Shown: piece after piece, positions 1 through 7,135 of the stretch
Layout of the letters: each line of letters begins with the position of its first letter
Position numbering within the stretch: position 1 is the first letter of the stretch
Source of the DNA: Sulfuritalea sp.
GTDB taxonomy: Bacteria; Pseudomonadota; Gammaproteobacteria; Burkholderiales; Rhodocyclaceae
Assembly: GCF_017302275.1 (NCBI RefSeq)
Contig: NZ_JAFLDR010000027.1
Coordinates: 1 to 52,470, forward strand
Direction: 5' to 3'
DNA: 52,470 nucleotides
The notes under the pieces: generated by a model
Database searches by the model: none
Seen by the model: only the letters and a program-made list of their open reading frames with translations
What the model was told of the DNA's origin: nothing
Position numbers and translations under genes: made by a program

Positions 1-641
1 TAAAAACTACGTTGCTCGTCATCTTTTCGCTTGTTAACCCATTTTCGCAAACGATCAAGTTCGGTGGGCTCCAAGAGTGCATAAAGAGGGAGCATTCGGG
101 TAGAACTTTTCGTTTTGAGGCGACGAGATGCCGTCGGGCGAATGAGTAGGAATGCGGGATCGTGCATCAACTGATCGCTAAGTTCGAGCTTTAGCACTTC
201 CATCCGTCGTAGTCCGCAACGATAAGATAACGTCAGGAGTAACCAACCAATTTCAGCCAACTCAGGATCAATTACATCGATAACGCGGGCAACGAATTGA
301 TCACGGATTCGAACAAACTCTTCATGGGAGATGATATTGGCATCAACGGGGACGAGTCCATCTGATGTGCCAAACACTTCAGAGGCATTCATTGGGGAGG
401 CGTCGCGTTCTGCTTCCAAGTAACGCTGAAATTCACGCAGAACTCTCAGCATTTTTCTGCGAATACTTGGCGTTTCAGCATCGCTTAGTGTCTCCTCATA
501 CAAACCGATCCATTCATCTTCGTCATAGTCCGAGGCGCTCTCGCCCATCAGTCCTCCGAGGCGCTTGGCGGCCTCGGCATCCTGAACCATCAGGCCGACG
601 CCCATGACGACGGCAAAAAGTGCGATTGCTATGCGTTTCAT
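1..641 (-). CDS. Tyrosine recombinase (integrase), 3' end beyond window, fused in frame to a Tim44-type leader
   Basis: The frame is open without a stop from the ATG at 641 to the window edge (213 codons), so the C-terminus with the catalytic His/Arg/Tyr lies outside. Residues 1-30 are a hydrophobic leader ending in QDAEAAKRLGG, matching the Tim44-like protein at 40407-41297. From about residue 32 the sequence becomes recombinase-like: a helical core-binding segment (about 40-85), then RCGLRRMEVLKLEL, the first catalytic-arginine box, and KTKSSTRMLPL, the beta-hairpin lysine region. G+C falls from about 68% at 541-600 to about 48% at 1-540. The ATG at 641 has AAGGAG upstream. A second in-frame ATG at 548 has GGAGGA just ahead and gives a natural-looking recombinase start (MGESASDY). 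An integrase of a genomic island is the best reading; the element type cannot be told. An assembly misjoin is possible. Confidence 0.72.
   Translation of the reverse strand, partial: MKRIAIALFAVVMGVGLMVQDAEAAKRLGGLMGESASDYDEDEWIGLYEETLSDAETPSIRRKMLRVLREFQRYLEAERDASPMNASEVFGTSDGLVPVDANIISHEEFVRIRDQFVARVIDVIDPELAEIGWLLLTLSYRCGLRRMEVLKLELSDQLMHDPAFLLIRPTASRRLKTKSSTRMLPLYALLEPTELDRLRKWVNKRKDDEQRSF
552..641 (-). pseudogene. 5' fragment of a Tim44-like gene at a mobile-element junction
   Basis: The first 30 codons resemble the N-terminus of the Tim44-domain protein encoded at 40407-41297: a short hydrophobic signal followed by QDAEA and KRLGG. After the glycines the likeness stops and the recombinase sequence begins without loss of frame. 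It sits 33 bases behind the BI-1 gene on the same strand and keeps a good ribosome-binding site. The simplest reading is a Tim44 paralogue split by element insertion, its remainder being outside the window. Confidence 0.6.
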
Positions 642-674
642 CGTGAATCTCCTTTAGTGGAACCGGGGTGCGTG

Positions 675-1355
675 TCAGTCGCTGCTGTTCATGAAGCCGA
701 GCAGCTGCAACAGGCTGGTGAAGAGGTTGAAGATGGCGACGAACAGCGTGACCGTGGCCATCACGTAGTTGGTTTCACCGCCGTGGATGATGTTCGAGGT
801 CTCGTACAGGATCAGGCCGGACATCAGCAGCACGAAGGCGGCCGAGACGGCCAGCGACAGAGCCGGGATCTCGAAGAAGATCGCCGCGAGGCCGGCGACG
901 AAGGCGACCAGGATGCCGACCATGAGGAAGCCGCCCATGAAGCTGAAGTCCTTGCGCGTGGTCAGCGCGTAGCCGGAGAGGCCGACGAAGATCGCGCCGG
1001 TGCCGGCCATCGCGGTCATCACCGTCTGGCCGCCGTTGGGCAGGCCGAGGTAGTGGCTTACGATGGGGCCCAGCGTGTAGCCCATGAAACCGGTGAGGGC
1101 GAAGACCGAGACCAGGCCCCAGCCGCTGTTGCGCAGCTTGGTGGTGGCGAACAGCAGGCCGAAGTAGCCGATCAGGGTCACGATCAACCCCGGATGCGGC
1201 AAGTTCAAGGCCACGGCCCCGGCGGCCGTGGCGGCGGCGAACAACAGGGTCATCGACAGCAGCAGATAGGTGTTGCGGATCACCCGGTTGGTGGCGAGCA
1301 CGGATTCCGTGCCGGTGCGGGGCAGGGCGATGGCTTGGGTGTTGGCTTGGCTCAT
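675..1355 (-). CDS. Bax inhibitor-1 / YccA family membrane protein
   Basis: A 226-residue polytopic inner-membrane protein with about seven hydrophobic segments after a polar N-terminus of roughly 25 residues, the usual size and layout of bacterial BI-1/YccA proteins. The family includes proton-sensitive calcium-leak channels and, in E. coli, YccA, a modulator of the FtsH membrane protease; the role here is not shown. The start ATG is preceded by AAAGGAG at normal spacing. It lies downstream of the TerB-like gene (40 bases) and just upstream of the Tim44/recombinase frame, so the three may share a transcript. Family assignment is firm, function is not. Confidence 0.88.
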   Translation of the reverse strand: MSQANTQAIALPRTGTESVLATNRVIRNTYLLLSMTLLFAAATAAGAVALNLPHPGLIVTLIGYFGLLFATTKLRNSGWGLVSVFALTGFMGYTLGPIVSHYLGLPNGGQTVMTAMAGTGAIFVGLSGYALTTRKDFSFMGGFLMVGILVAFVAGLAAIFFEIPALSLAVSAAFVLLMSGLILYETSNIIHGGETNYVMATVTLFVAIFNLFTSLLQLLGFMNSSD

Positions 1356-1395
1356 GTGTGTCTCCTTTTGAAAATGGACTGCCTGGGTGGTGACT

Positions 1396-2364
1396 TCAGT
1401 TGCCGCGGACCATGGCCATGACGCGGCCCATGTCGAGCGTTTCGGCCTGCTGCCGGATCTGCGGCAGGTACTGCGCCTGCATCTGTTTGGCGGGTTCCAG
1501 CAGGTTCTGGAAGCTGTCGCGCAGCATGGCCGGCGTCATGGTCCGTCCGCCGGCGTAATAGCGCCGGGCGGCCTGCCCCAGCGCGTAGGTGGTGGCGAAG
1601 GAAAACGCCATGCCGGTGGCGGCGCCGCCGAGCTTGCCGATCGTTTTGCCGGCGACCTTGCCGAGCAGGCCGCCGAGCAGCTTGCGGCCGAACTGTTCGA
1701 GGTACTGCGAGGTGAGCCCGACCCCGGCGGCGGCGATGAATTCCTTGATGTGGCCCTGGTCGAGCTCGACCCCGTGGGCCTTGCCGATGCCATAGACCAT
1801 CTTGACCTGCAGCGGAATGATGGCCATCGAGGCCCAGGATTGCGGCAGCAGTTCGAGCGCGCCGTTCACCATGGCGTAGTTGAGGATGGATTTGTCCAGC
1901 TCGGCGGCGGAAACCGACGGCACGGCAGCGACGACCGGGCCGGCGGTGGCGGTGGCGGCTGTCGCCGGCGGCACCGCCGATTCCATTTCGCCGACCAGGG
2001 TGTCGATCTCTTTTTCGACGAACCCGGTGACGGCGCTGTCGAGCTTGAGCAGCGCTTTAAGTTCATCGAGGAAGCGCCGTTCGGCATCGCACAGGCGGCC
2101 GTCGGCTTCACAGACGCAAACCGCCATTTCATAGGCGAGCTGGCGCTGGCCGGAGTCGTCCAGCGCGGCGGCCGCGCCGGCGAGACTGGTGCGCTTGAGG
2201 AGCACGTCCTGGTACAGGCCGGCGAGGTCGATCCCGCCCCCGGCATCGGCCAGCGATGCGGCGATGCGGCGGACTTCTTCGCGCTCGCGCTCCGCCTTGA
2301 TGCCGTCGGCAAACGCGGCATACAGGGCGATAACGAGGATGGACTGCTGCTCTTCCGGTTTCAT
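1396..2364 (-). CDS. TerB-like / DUF697-like two-domain protein
   Basis: A 322-residue protein. The first ~125 residues look like a TerB fold: an all-helical domain with acidic turns such as AAFADG and CEADGRL, as in tellurite-resistance-associated TerB and DjlA-type proteins. An Ala/Pro linker follows. The C-terminal half has glycine-rich amphipathic helices (GRKLLGGLLGKVAGKTIGKL, then GGAATGMAFSF), like the membrane-associating DUF697/YcjF region. A role in membrane or envelope stress is a guess; nothing here shows tellurite resistance. It starts 44 bases after the hibernation-factor gene and may be co-transcribed with it. Confidence 0.7.
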   Translation of the reverse strand: MKPEEQQSILVIALYAAFADGIKAEREREEVRRIAASLADAGGGIDLAGLYQDVLLKRTSLAGAAAALDDSGQRQLAYEMAVCVCEADGRLCDAERRFLDELKALLKLDSAVTGFVEKEIDTLVGEMESAVPPATAATATAGPVVAAVPSVSAAELDKSILNYAMVNGALELLPQSWASMAIIPLQVKMVYGIGKAHGVELDQGHIKEFIAAAGVGLTSQYLEQFGRKLLGGLLGKVAGKTIGKLGGAATGMAFSFATTYALGQAARRYYAGGRTMTPAMLRDSFQNLLEPAKQMQAQYLPQIRQQAETLDMGRVMAMVRGN

Positions 2365-2408
2365 GGTTGCGCTACCTTCGTTTCAACAAGTCGGTGATGT
2401 CGGGCCCG

Positions 2409-2795
2409 TCAATCGGTGCCCATCACCGCGGCGGCATCGCGCTCGGAATAGGCGGCGGATGCTTCCCGGCCGGCAAGCCGGGCATGGGGGAACTCGCGCA
2501 AACGTTCCAGGCGGCGCACCACCGCGCGTTCGGCCCGCTCGGCGGCGCGATCGATGGCGACGTAGAGATCGGCCTCGGTATCCTCGATCACCACGTTCCG
2601 GGTGCCGGCGAAGGGGACCTGGATGCGGCAGCGCTTGTCGCGGCCGCCGCGCGGCCCGTTGATGTCGGAGAGGCGCACGCTGACGGCGCGGACATCGTGG
2701 TTGGCCCAGCCGAGGGCGAACTGCAGGCGCCGCTGGGTGTGCTCGCGCAGCCCTTCGGTCAGGTCGAATCCGCTGGCCTTGATGTCGATACGCAT
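2409..2795 (-). CDS. hpf: Ribosome hibernation-promoting factor, short form
   Basis: A 128-residue protein starting MRIDIKASGFDLTEGLREH, the beta-strand and helix that open the HPF/RaiA (sigma-54 modulation) fold, followed by the typical Arg-rich helix near residues 82-98. Such proteins bind the 30S decoding region and idle ribosomes in stationary phase. It lacks the ~60-residue C-terminal dimerisation domain of long HPF. The ATG at 2795 was chosen over an upstream one because AAAGGAG lies 8 bases before it and the family begins here. Its upstream region, shared with the divergent nhaR-like gene, holds two 15-base dyads that may control it. HPF and RaiA cannot be separated from sequence alone. 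Confidence 0.85.
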   Translation of the reverse strand: MRIDIKASGFDLTEGLREHTQRRLQFALGWANHDVRAVSVRLSDINGPRGGRDKRCRIQVPFAGTRNVVIEDTEADLYVAIDRAAERAERAVVRRLERLREFPHARLAGREASAAYSERDAAAVMGTD

Positions 2796-2849
2796 GACGC
2801 TTGCTCCTTTCGGGTTGAACACGGAGCGGATGCTAGGGTGCGCTGACAG

Positions 2850-2895
2850 ATCGAACAAGTCGATTATTTGGAGCTGATACATCGATAAGTTCGAT
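2850..2895. promoter_or_regulatory. Twin dyad operators in the hpf/nhaR divergent promoter region
   Basis: Two perfect 15-base inverted repeats of form ATCGA-N5-TCGAT, at 2850-2864 and 2881-2895, have centres 31 bases apart, close to three helical turns. Each contains a T-N11-A core as in LysR-type binding sites. They lie between the starts of hpf (2795, leftward) and the nhaR-like gene (2951, rightward). Autoregulation by the NhaR-like protein is inferred. Confidence 0.6.
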
Positions 2896-2950
2896 GTTAT
2901 GCTTTGCCTGCGCAGATGCGCGAATCGCGCGGGCCATGGAGGATGACAGG

Positions 2951-3862
2951 GTGGCGGCACTCAACTTCAAGCACTTGAGATATTTCTGGATGGTGGCCAA
3001 GACCGGCAGCATCGCGCGCGCCGCGGAGCAGCTGCACCTGACGCCGCATTCGATCAGCGGGCAGTTGCGCGAATTCGAGGCGAGCCTGGGCGTGGAACTG
3101 TTCCGCCGCGTCGGCCGCAACCTGGAAACCACCGATGCCGGACGCAGCATCGTCAGCTACGCGGAGGAGATCTTCACCGTCGCCGACGAGCTACAGGAGG
3201 TCTTGCGCGGCCAGCAGACCAGGAAGTCGCTGCCGTTCCGGGTCGGCATCGCCGATTCGGTGTCCAAGTCGGTGGCCTACCGGCTGGTGGATCCGGCGCT
3301 CGGGCTGGACGAGCCGGTGCGGCTTATCTGCCGCGAGGGGCGCCTGGCGACGCTGCTGGCCGACCTGGCTATCCACCGGCTGGACCTGATCATCGCCGAC
3401 CGGCCGATGCCGACCAACCTGAACGTGCGCGGCTACAGCCACCTGCTGGGCGAGAGCGGCCTGACCGTGTTCGGCACCCGCGATCTGGCGAAGAAACTGT
3501 CCGGCGGGTTTCCCGCCCTGCTCGACGACGCGCCCTTCCTGCTGCCGGGCGAGGACGTCGCGATCCGGCCGAAATTGCTGCAGTGGCTGGATGCGCAGGG
3601 CGTGCGGCCGCGCATCGTCGGCGAGTTCGACGACAGCGCGCTGATGAAATCCTTCGGCCAGGCCGGCGCCGGCCTGTTCGTCGCGCCGACCGCCATCGCC
3701 GCCCATGTCTGCGAGCAATACAAGGTCACAGAAATCGGCCGCATCGATTCGGTGGTCGAACACCTCTACGCGATCAGCACCGAGCGCCGGCTCACCCATC
3801 CCGCCATCGTGGCGATCAGCAAGGCAGCGCGGCGCGACGTTTTCGGCAGCGTCAGGCGCTGA
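2951..3862 (+). CDS. nhaR: NhaR-like LysR-family transcriptional regulator
   Basis: A 303-residue LysR-type regulator. Residues 1-60 are the winged helix-turn-helix (LNFKHLRYFWMVAKTGS, then LTPHSISGQLREFEASLG), followed by a linker helix and effector-binding domain. GEFDDSALMKSFGQAGAGLF and the ending are characteristic of NhaR, which senses sodium and activates the NhaA Na+/H+ antiporter in E. coli. The GTG at 2951 is preferred: GGAGG lies 8 bases upstream and the protein then begins as NhaR does; ATG codons at 2894 and 2936 would add unlike residues. No nhaA gene lies nearby, so its target is elsewhere or different. Confidence 0.82.
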   Translation: MAALNFKHLRYFWMVAKTGSIARAAEQLHLTPHSISGQLREFEASLGVELFRRVGRNLETTDAGRSIVSYAEEIFTVADELQEVLRGQQTRKSLPFRVGIADSVSKSVAYRLVDPALGLDEPVRLICREGRLATLLADLAIHRLDLIIADRPMPTNLNVRGYSHLLGESGLTVFGTRDLAKKLSGGFPALLDDAPFLLPGEDVAIRPKLLQWLDAQGVRPRIVGEFDDSALMKSFGQAGAGLFVAPTAIAAHVCEQYKVTEIGRIDSVVEHLYAISTERRLTHPAIVAISKAARRDVFGSVRR

Positions 3863-4008
3863 GTTGCATTTCCGGGGCCAACCGCGGGCTGTGTGCGTGA
3901 TTCTTCGAGCGGGCGGCGCTGCGGTGGTGGATTGGATTCGCCGTACCGCCATCGCCGACTTTCGAATCCTGACCCAAATCGCCGGGGCCTTGAATGCCTG
4001 TTCGTGCC

Positions 4009-4143
4009 GCGCTCGCAGGTCAGTGCCCACAGCACGGTGGCGACCACGCCGAAAGCCGCGTCGCTCGGTAAATGGACCTGAAGCCGGGTACGCGAGAACG
4101 CGACAACGAGCAGGGCGACGATTACCGTCACGACCTGGCGCCG
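4009..4143 (-). pseudogene. PAP2 phosphatase remnant
   Basis: An unassigned frame between nhaR and the histidine phosphatase encodes a hydrophobic stretch, then SRTRLQVHLPSD and another hydrophobic stretch. S-R-x5-H-x3-D is the third signature of PAP2 (phosphatidic acid phosphatase type 2) membrane enzymes and is flanked correctly by membrane helices. The first two signatures are missing: upstream the same frame only shadows the phosphatase gene. It looks like the decayed 3' end of a PAP2 gene. Downstream, to 3863, I see nothing else coding. Confidence 0.5.
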
Positions 4144-4147
4144 GGGA

Positions 4148-4729
4148 TCATGGATCGGCCAGCGTCCCCAGCCATCGAGGATTACCCGTGCCGTTGAGCT
4201 GGAACAGGCTGCCACCGCCGGATGCGGTGGGGCCCGCGGTAAACGCGGTGATGGTGAACTGGTGGGTAACCAGCACGACAGGCAGGCCGTCGGCGGGCAG
4301 GCGGGCGAGGAATTCCCTGAGCTTGGCGAGCCGCGCATCTCGGTCTTCCGGGCGCGGGAAAAAGGAGTTCAGCGCCGGCAGCGGTTCGACCGGGCCGAGG
4401 CCGAGCAGCCGCGCGGTTTCGAGGCAGCGACACCACTGGCTGGAATACACCCTGGCGCGCACGATGCCGCCGCGCGCCAGGCGCTGCCCCAACTCGGCGG
4501 CCTGGCGGCGGCCCTCGGCGTCAAGGTTGCGCTGGGTGGCACAGTCGTCGATACGGAAGCCTGGCGGATCGCCGTTTCCCGGCGCGGTCGCGTGGCGCAG
4601 CATCAGCAGCCGTCCCGGTTTGGCCAGTTCGGCGACCGCTTGACCGGCACCGGACGGGAGTGCGAACGACAGCAGGGTAATGGCGGCGAGCAGGGTACGC
4701 GGCAACGTGGTCAGGCGAGCAAGGATCAC
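4148..4729 (-). CDS. Exported histidine phosphatase family protein
   Basis: A 193-residue protein with an N-terminal signal-like hydrophobic segment (about 12-30) followed by LLMLRHATAPG, the phosphohistidine loop (H46) of the histidine phosphatase/phosphoglycerate mutase-like superfamily, and VLVTHQFTITA with the second catalytic His. It is short for a mutase and resembles small periplasmic phosphatases of the Ais/SixA-like type; the substrate is unknown. A GTG start at 4729 is chosen because GGAGG lies 9 bases before it and the signal peptide then begins at once. A PAP2 remnant follows directly. Confidence 0.78.
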   Translation of the reverse strand: MILARLTTLPRTLLAAITLLSFALPSGAGQAVAELAKPGRLLMLRHATAPGNGDPPGFRIDDCATQRNLDAEGRRQAAELGQRLARGGIVRARVYSSQWCRCLETARLLGLGPVEPLPALNSFFPRPEDRDARLAKLREFLARLPADGLPVVLVTHQFTITAFTAGPTASGGGSLFQLNGTGNPRWLGTLADP

Positions 4730-4859
4730 CGTGGCTGTCCTCCGCGATTCCACGCACGGTCCGAACTGACCGTGCATGCATTATGCCCACGGACGAAAGG
4801 ACTTGCGACTTGCCGGCAACCACCCGGGCGGATGGCGGAAAACTCGACGGTTTGGGCGG

Positions 4860-5345
4860 TCAGTGATGGGCCAAGACGTTGCCGCGGGTCGCTGGCGGGC
4901 CTTCATGCTGGCTTTCCTGCGGCCTCGACACTGGCGCGCGGACGGCGCCCGATAGATGTGAGGTCAGTTCCCGGTCGACCACGATCAGTTGCGCCAGAAG
5001 GCGCCCGCGATCGAGCTCACGGGCGCTGTTGCGCAGGGATTCCAGTTGCGCGATCACGGTATCGTGACGCGCGCGATGCCTGGGATCCGCGATCGAGGTC
5101 AGGCATTCCATGAGCTCTTCTTCCTGGCGGAAACTGGCGCGGGTGCATTCGATGAGGCGATCCAGCGCGACGACGAAGCGCTCCGGGGGCTGCTTTTCGA
5201 TGTACATGCGCAGGGTTTCGACCTGCGCATCGACCAGATCATGGCGCAGTCCCTGCCATTCGTCCTTGGCCTGCTTTGGTGTGCCGGACCTGCCGGCCGA
5301 CGAAGCCTGGGATGAATTCTCGACCTTGCCGCTTTGACTCGACAC
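4860..5345 (-). CDS. Hemerythrin-like protein with half of the di-iron ligands missing
   Basis: A 161-residue protein. After a polar N-terminus, residues 33-135 follow the four-helix hemerythrin pattern. Compared with the canonical seven ligands (H, HxxxE, HxxxH, HxxxxD), positions corresponding to the first His (V42), second His (S71) and bridging Asp (V135) are lost, while E75, H90, H94 and H130 remain. In classical hemerythrin the retained three histidines all bind the same iron, so a mononuclear site is conceivable. Compare the intact bacteriohemerythrin at 38662-39102. It is transcribed leftward between the lytic transglycosylase and the histidine phosphatase. Function unknown; the alignment was made by eye. 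Confidence 0.6.
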   Translation of the reverse strand: MSSQSGKVENSSQASSAGRSGTPKQAKDEWQGLRHDLVDAQVETLRMYIEKQPPERFVVALDRLIECTRASFRQEEELMECLTSIADPRHRARHDTVIAQLESLRNSARELDRGRLLAQLIVVDRELTSHLSGAVRAPVSRPQESQHEGPPATRGNVLAHH

Positions 5346-5427
5346 TTGAAACCTCCCTAGGATGGAACCGGGAAACTAACATTTTGAGTGTAGCCATGAT
5401 TTTAGTGTGGTCAAACTATTCGGCGGG

Positions 5428-6132
5428 TCAACTCGCACTGATGCGGTTCGCGCCGACCTTGCGTTGCAGCGCCTGTTCAATGCGCTGTTTTTCCGCAAGC
5501 ACCCGGTTGGCGTAAGCCTGATCCGGGTCGTCGATGACGCCGCCGTAATATTGCAGGCCTTCCATCAGGCCACCCTGACGACGGACGGCTTCCTGCAGGA
5601 TTCGGGCGCCTACCTGGACGTTGATGACGGGATCGAGGAAAGCCTGTTTGCCGGCGTCCGCGGGCAGTTTGTCGAGGTGAAAGCGCGGTATCACCTGCAT
5701 CAGGCCCAGCGCACCCATGGGGCTTTGGGCGTAGGGATTGAATCCGGATTCGATGCCGATGATGGCGATGAGCAGCAGCGGGTCGAGATTCCGGGCGCGG
5801 GCGGCGCCCTGGGCTGCCGCAAATATCGGTTGCAGGGCTTCCGGCGACACGCGATAGCGTTGCGCGACGGCTTCGAGAGCGGTGGTCAAGGCCGGTGTCA
5901 GCAGGGGCCTGACGGCGGTGCCGGCAGTGTTTGCCGCGGCTGCATCGGCAGTGCTTGTCGCGTCGGTCGCCGGCATTTTCGACAGCGATGGCAAGCTGAC
6001 TTCGTTCGCCAGTCCCGCGGCGAGCAACAGCACGCCCGCGAACGCAATCACGGCGAGGTCGATATGCAGATAGCTGAAGAAAGTTTCCTTGCCACGGAAC
6101 AGCGAGATTCGCTGTGAAAGTGTTGCCGTCAT
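5428..6132 (-). CDS. Membrane-anchored lytic transglycosylase (SLT domain)
   Basis: A 234-residue protein with one hydrophobic helix near residues 24-42, an Ala/Thr-rich linker, then a soluble-lytic-transglycosylase domain from about 85. GIESGFNPYAQSPMGALGLM contains the catalytic Glu (E128) and the downstream G-[AL]-x-G-L-M-Q element, and the later YYGG/YANRVL region matches the fold. The enzyme cleaves the MurNAc-GlcNAc bond of peptidoglycan with 1,6-anhydro ring formation and would act in the periplasm tethered to the inner membrane. It seems a stand-alone unit, 82 bases upstream of the hemerythrin-like gene. Confidence 0.85.
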   Translation of the reverse strand: MTATLSQRISLFRGKETFFSYLHIDLAVIAFAGVLLLAAGLANEVSLPSLSKMPATDATSTADAAAANTAGTAVRPLLTPALTTALEAVAQRYRVSPEALQPIFAAAQGAARARNLDPLLLIAIIGIESGFNPYAQSPMGALGLMQVIPRFHLDKLPADAGKQAFLDPVINVQVGARILQEAVRRQGGLMEGLQYYGGVIDDPDQAYANRVLAEKQRIEQALQRKVGANRISAS

Positions 6133-6321
6133 GATTCATCCTTTGCTGCGGGAGCGCGGCGGCGGCCTTAACCCGGATGGAGCCAGGATCAACTGCCGGA
6201 CCCGCGCCCGACCGGGGCTTAAACCATGCGTGGCGCGCCATGTGCCGCCGCAGTCGATCGGGGCTACTCCCTGCTAGATTCGGCCGGCCGAATCACGCGG
6301 CACGGTTCGTTTTCAGCGGAA

Positions 6322-6342
6322 ACGGATCGGGTACCGATCCGT
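6322..6342 (-). terminator. Stem-loop after the phasin gene
   Basis: ACGGATCGG and CCGATCCGT form a perfect 9-base stem around a three-base loop, 12 bases past the phasin stop on the minus strand. Only two T residues follow, so it is a weak intrinsic terminator or a 3'-end stabiliser. Confidence 0.5.
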
Positions 6343-6354
6343 CCCTGGAACTTG

Positions 6355-6900
6355 TCAGCGCGCCCGGGGTGGCGTCTGTGTTGAGCCTGCCAGCATCTTT
6401 GCCAGCACGGCGAGGTTGGCCTCCGCGACCTCATTGGCTTGCCGTGCCGCGAGGTTCATGCGGTCAAACGCCGCATTCGCCGCAGTAACGGCGGAGCGCA
6501 AGGAGTTCAGGGCGAGGTCGGCGCCGACAGGCGCCTTGTCCGCAGCCCGATCCAGCGCCTGATCCAGCGATTGCCGGAGTTCCGTAACGCCGGATTCGAC
6601 CAGCTTCGAAACCGTCGCTCCGGTCTGGGAGGCGATTTCGACCACGCGCCTCGAATATTCCGCGGCTTCCCGCGTATCCGTGCGGCTGAGCCGGGTCTGG
6701 AGCGTCACCAGGGCTTCCGGGTTCTTCGCCTCCAGCAAGGCCCGACTGGTAGCCGCACCCTGTTCAAGCAGGTTGCGGGCGGTATTCAGATTCAGCGCCG
6801 CGAGGCGCTCGGCGCCGGCGAAGGCGATGCCGGCGAAACGCTCGAAAGCCTGGATGCCAGCTTCATTGGCGTTGTGGGACTGTTGGGATGTCTGGTGCAT
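6355..6900 (-). CDS. phaP: Phasin family protein
   Basis: A 181-residue, almost wholly helical, Ala-rich protein with the phasin signature: an N-terminal stretch FERFAGIAFAGAERLAALNL, a middle amphipathic repeat, and a C-terminal Ala/Asn-rich coiled-coil helix. Phasins coat polyhydroxyalkanoate granules and limit their size, implying that the host stores PHA. The ATG at 6900 follows GGAGG by five bases; the longer upstream reading has no ribosome site. No PHA synthase gene is present in the window. The gene is monocistronic, with a stem-loop after it. Confidence 0.85.
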   Translation of the reverse strand: MHQTSQQSHNANEAGIQAFERFAGIAFAGAERLAALNLNTARNLLEQGAATSRALLEAKNPEALVTLQTRLSRTDTREAAEYSRRVVEIASQTGATVSKLVESGVTELRQSLDQALDRAADKAPVGADLALNSLRSAVTAANAAFDRMNLAARQANEVAEANLAVLAKMLAGSTQTPPRAR

Positions 6901-6956
6901 GGGGACCTCCATAAAGATCTGAAACCCTGAGCTCGCGAAACCCGCGATCACACCCG

Positions 6957-6975
6957 AATGCTGCGCTGCAATATT
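6957..6975. promoter_or_regulatory. Possible PhaR-type operator upstream of phasin
   Basis: About 57 bases before the phasin start there is an imperfect TGC/GCA dyad (AATGCTGCGCTGCAATATT). PHA regulators of the PhaR family bind TGC-rich sites in front of phasin genes. The match was judged from memory of such sites, so this is tentative. Confidence 0.25.
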
Positions 6976-7107
6976 CGTAACTTACTTGCTAATACATGGC
7001 TTGTCAAGCTTGGTTGGTGCGATGCAGCAACACCTGATCGCCGGGCCAGCTACCCGGCGGATTGCTACTGGCAGAACCGGCTGTTGTGGCCGTAGGAGAG
7101 CAATGCG

Positions 7108-7135
7108 AAAAAAACCCGGTACCTAGGTACCGGGT
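7108..7135 (-). terminator. Rho-independent terminator of the dnaA-dnaN-gyrB cluster
   Basis: ACCCGGTACC and GGTACCGGGT form a perfect ten-base stem with a two-base centre (the hairpin may open to a larger loop). On the minus strand it is followed by seven consecutive T residues, a textbook intrinsic terminator about 110 bases past the gyrB stop. Confidence 0.9.

Noticed and set aside
2894-2950. Upstream ATG starts for the nhaR-like gene at 2894 and 2936
   Set aside because: They lack a good ribosome site and add residues unlike NhaR; GTG 2951 has GGAGG and the family N-terminus. The 2894 start would also overlap the second dyad operator.
3925-3990. Sequence with a TTCGAATCC element that looked like a tRNA T-arm
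   Set aside because: No five-base T-stem pairs around the loop and no acceptor or anticodon stem could be drawn, so no tRNA is claimed.
3766-4338. Minus-strand 190-codon frame between nhaR and the phosphatase
   Set aside because: Its two ends are shadows of the flanking genes; only the middle (4009-4143) carries a PAP2-like fragment, which is reported as a remnant.
4730-4859. Possible short gene between histidine phosphatase and hemerythrin-like genes
   Set aside because: Only 130 bases, with no start preceded by a ribosome site and no recognisable peptide.
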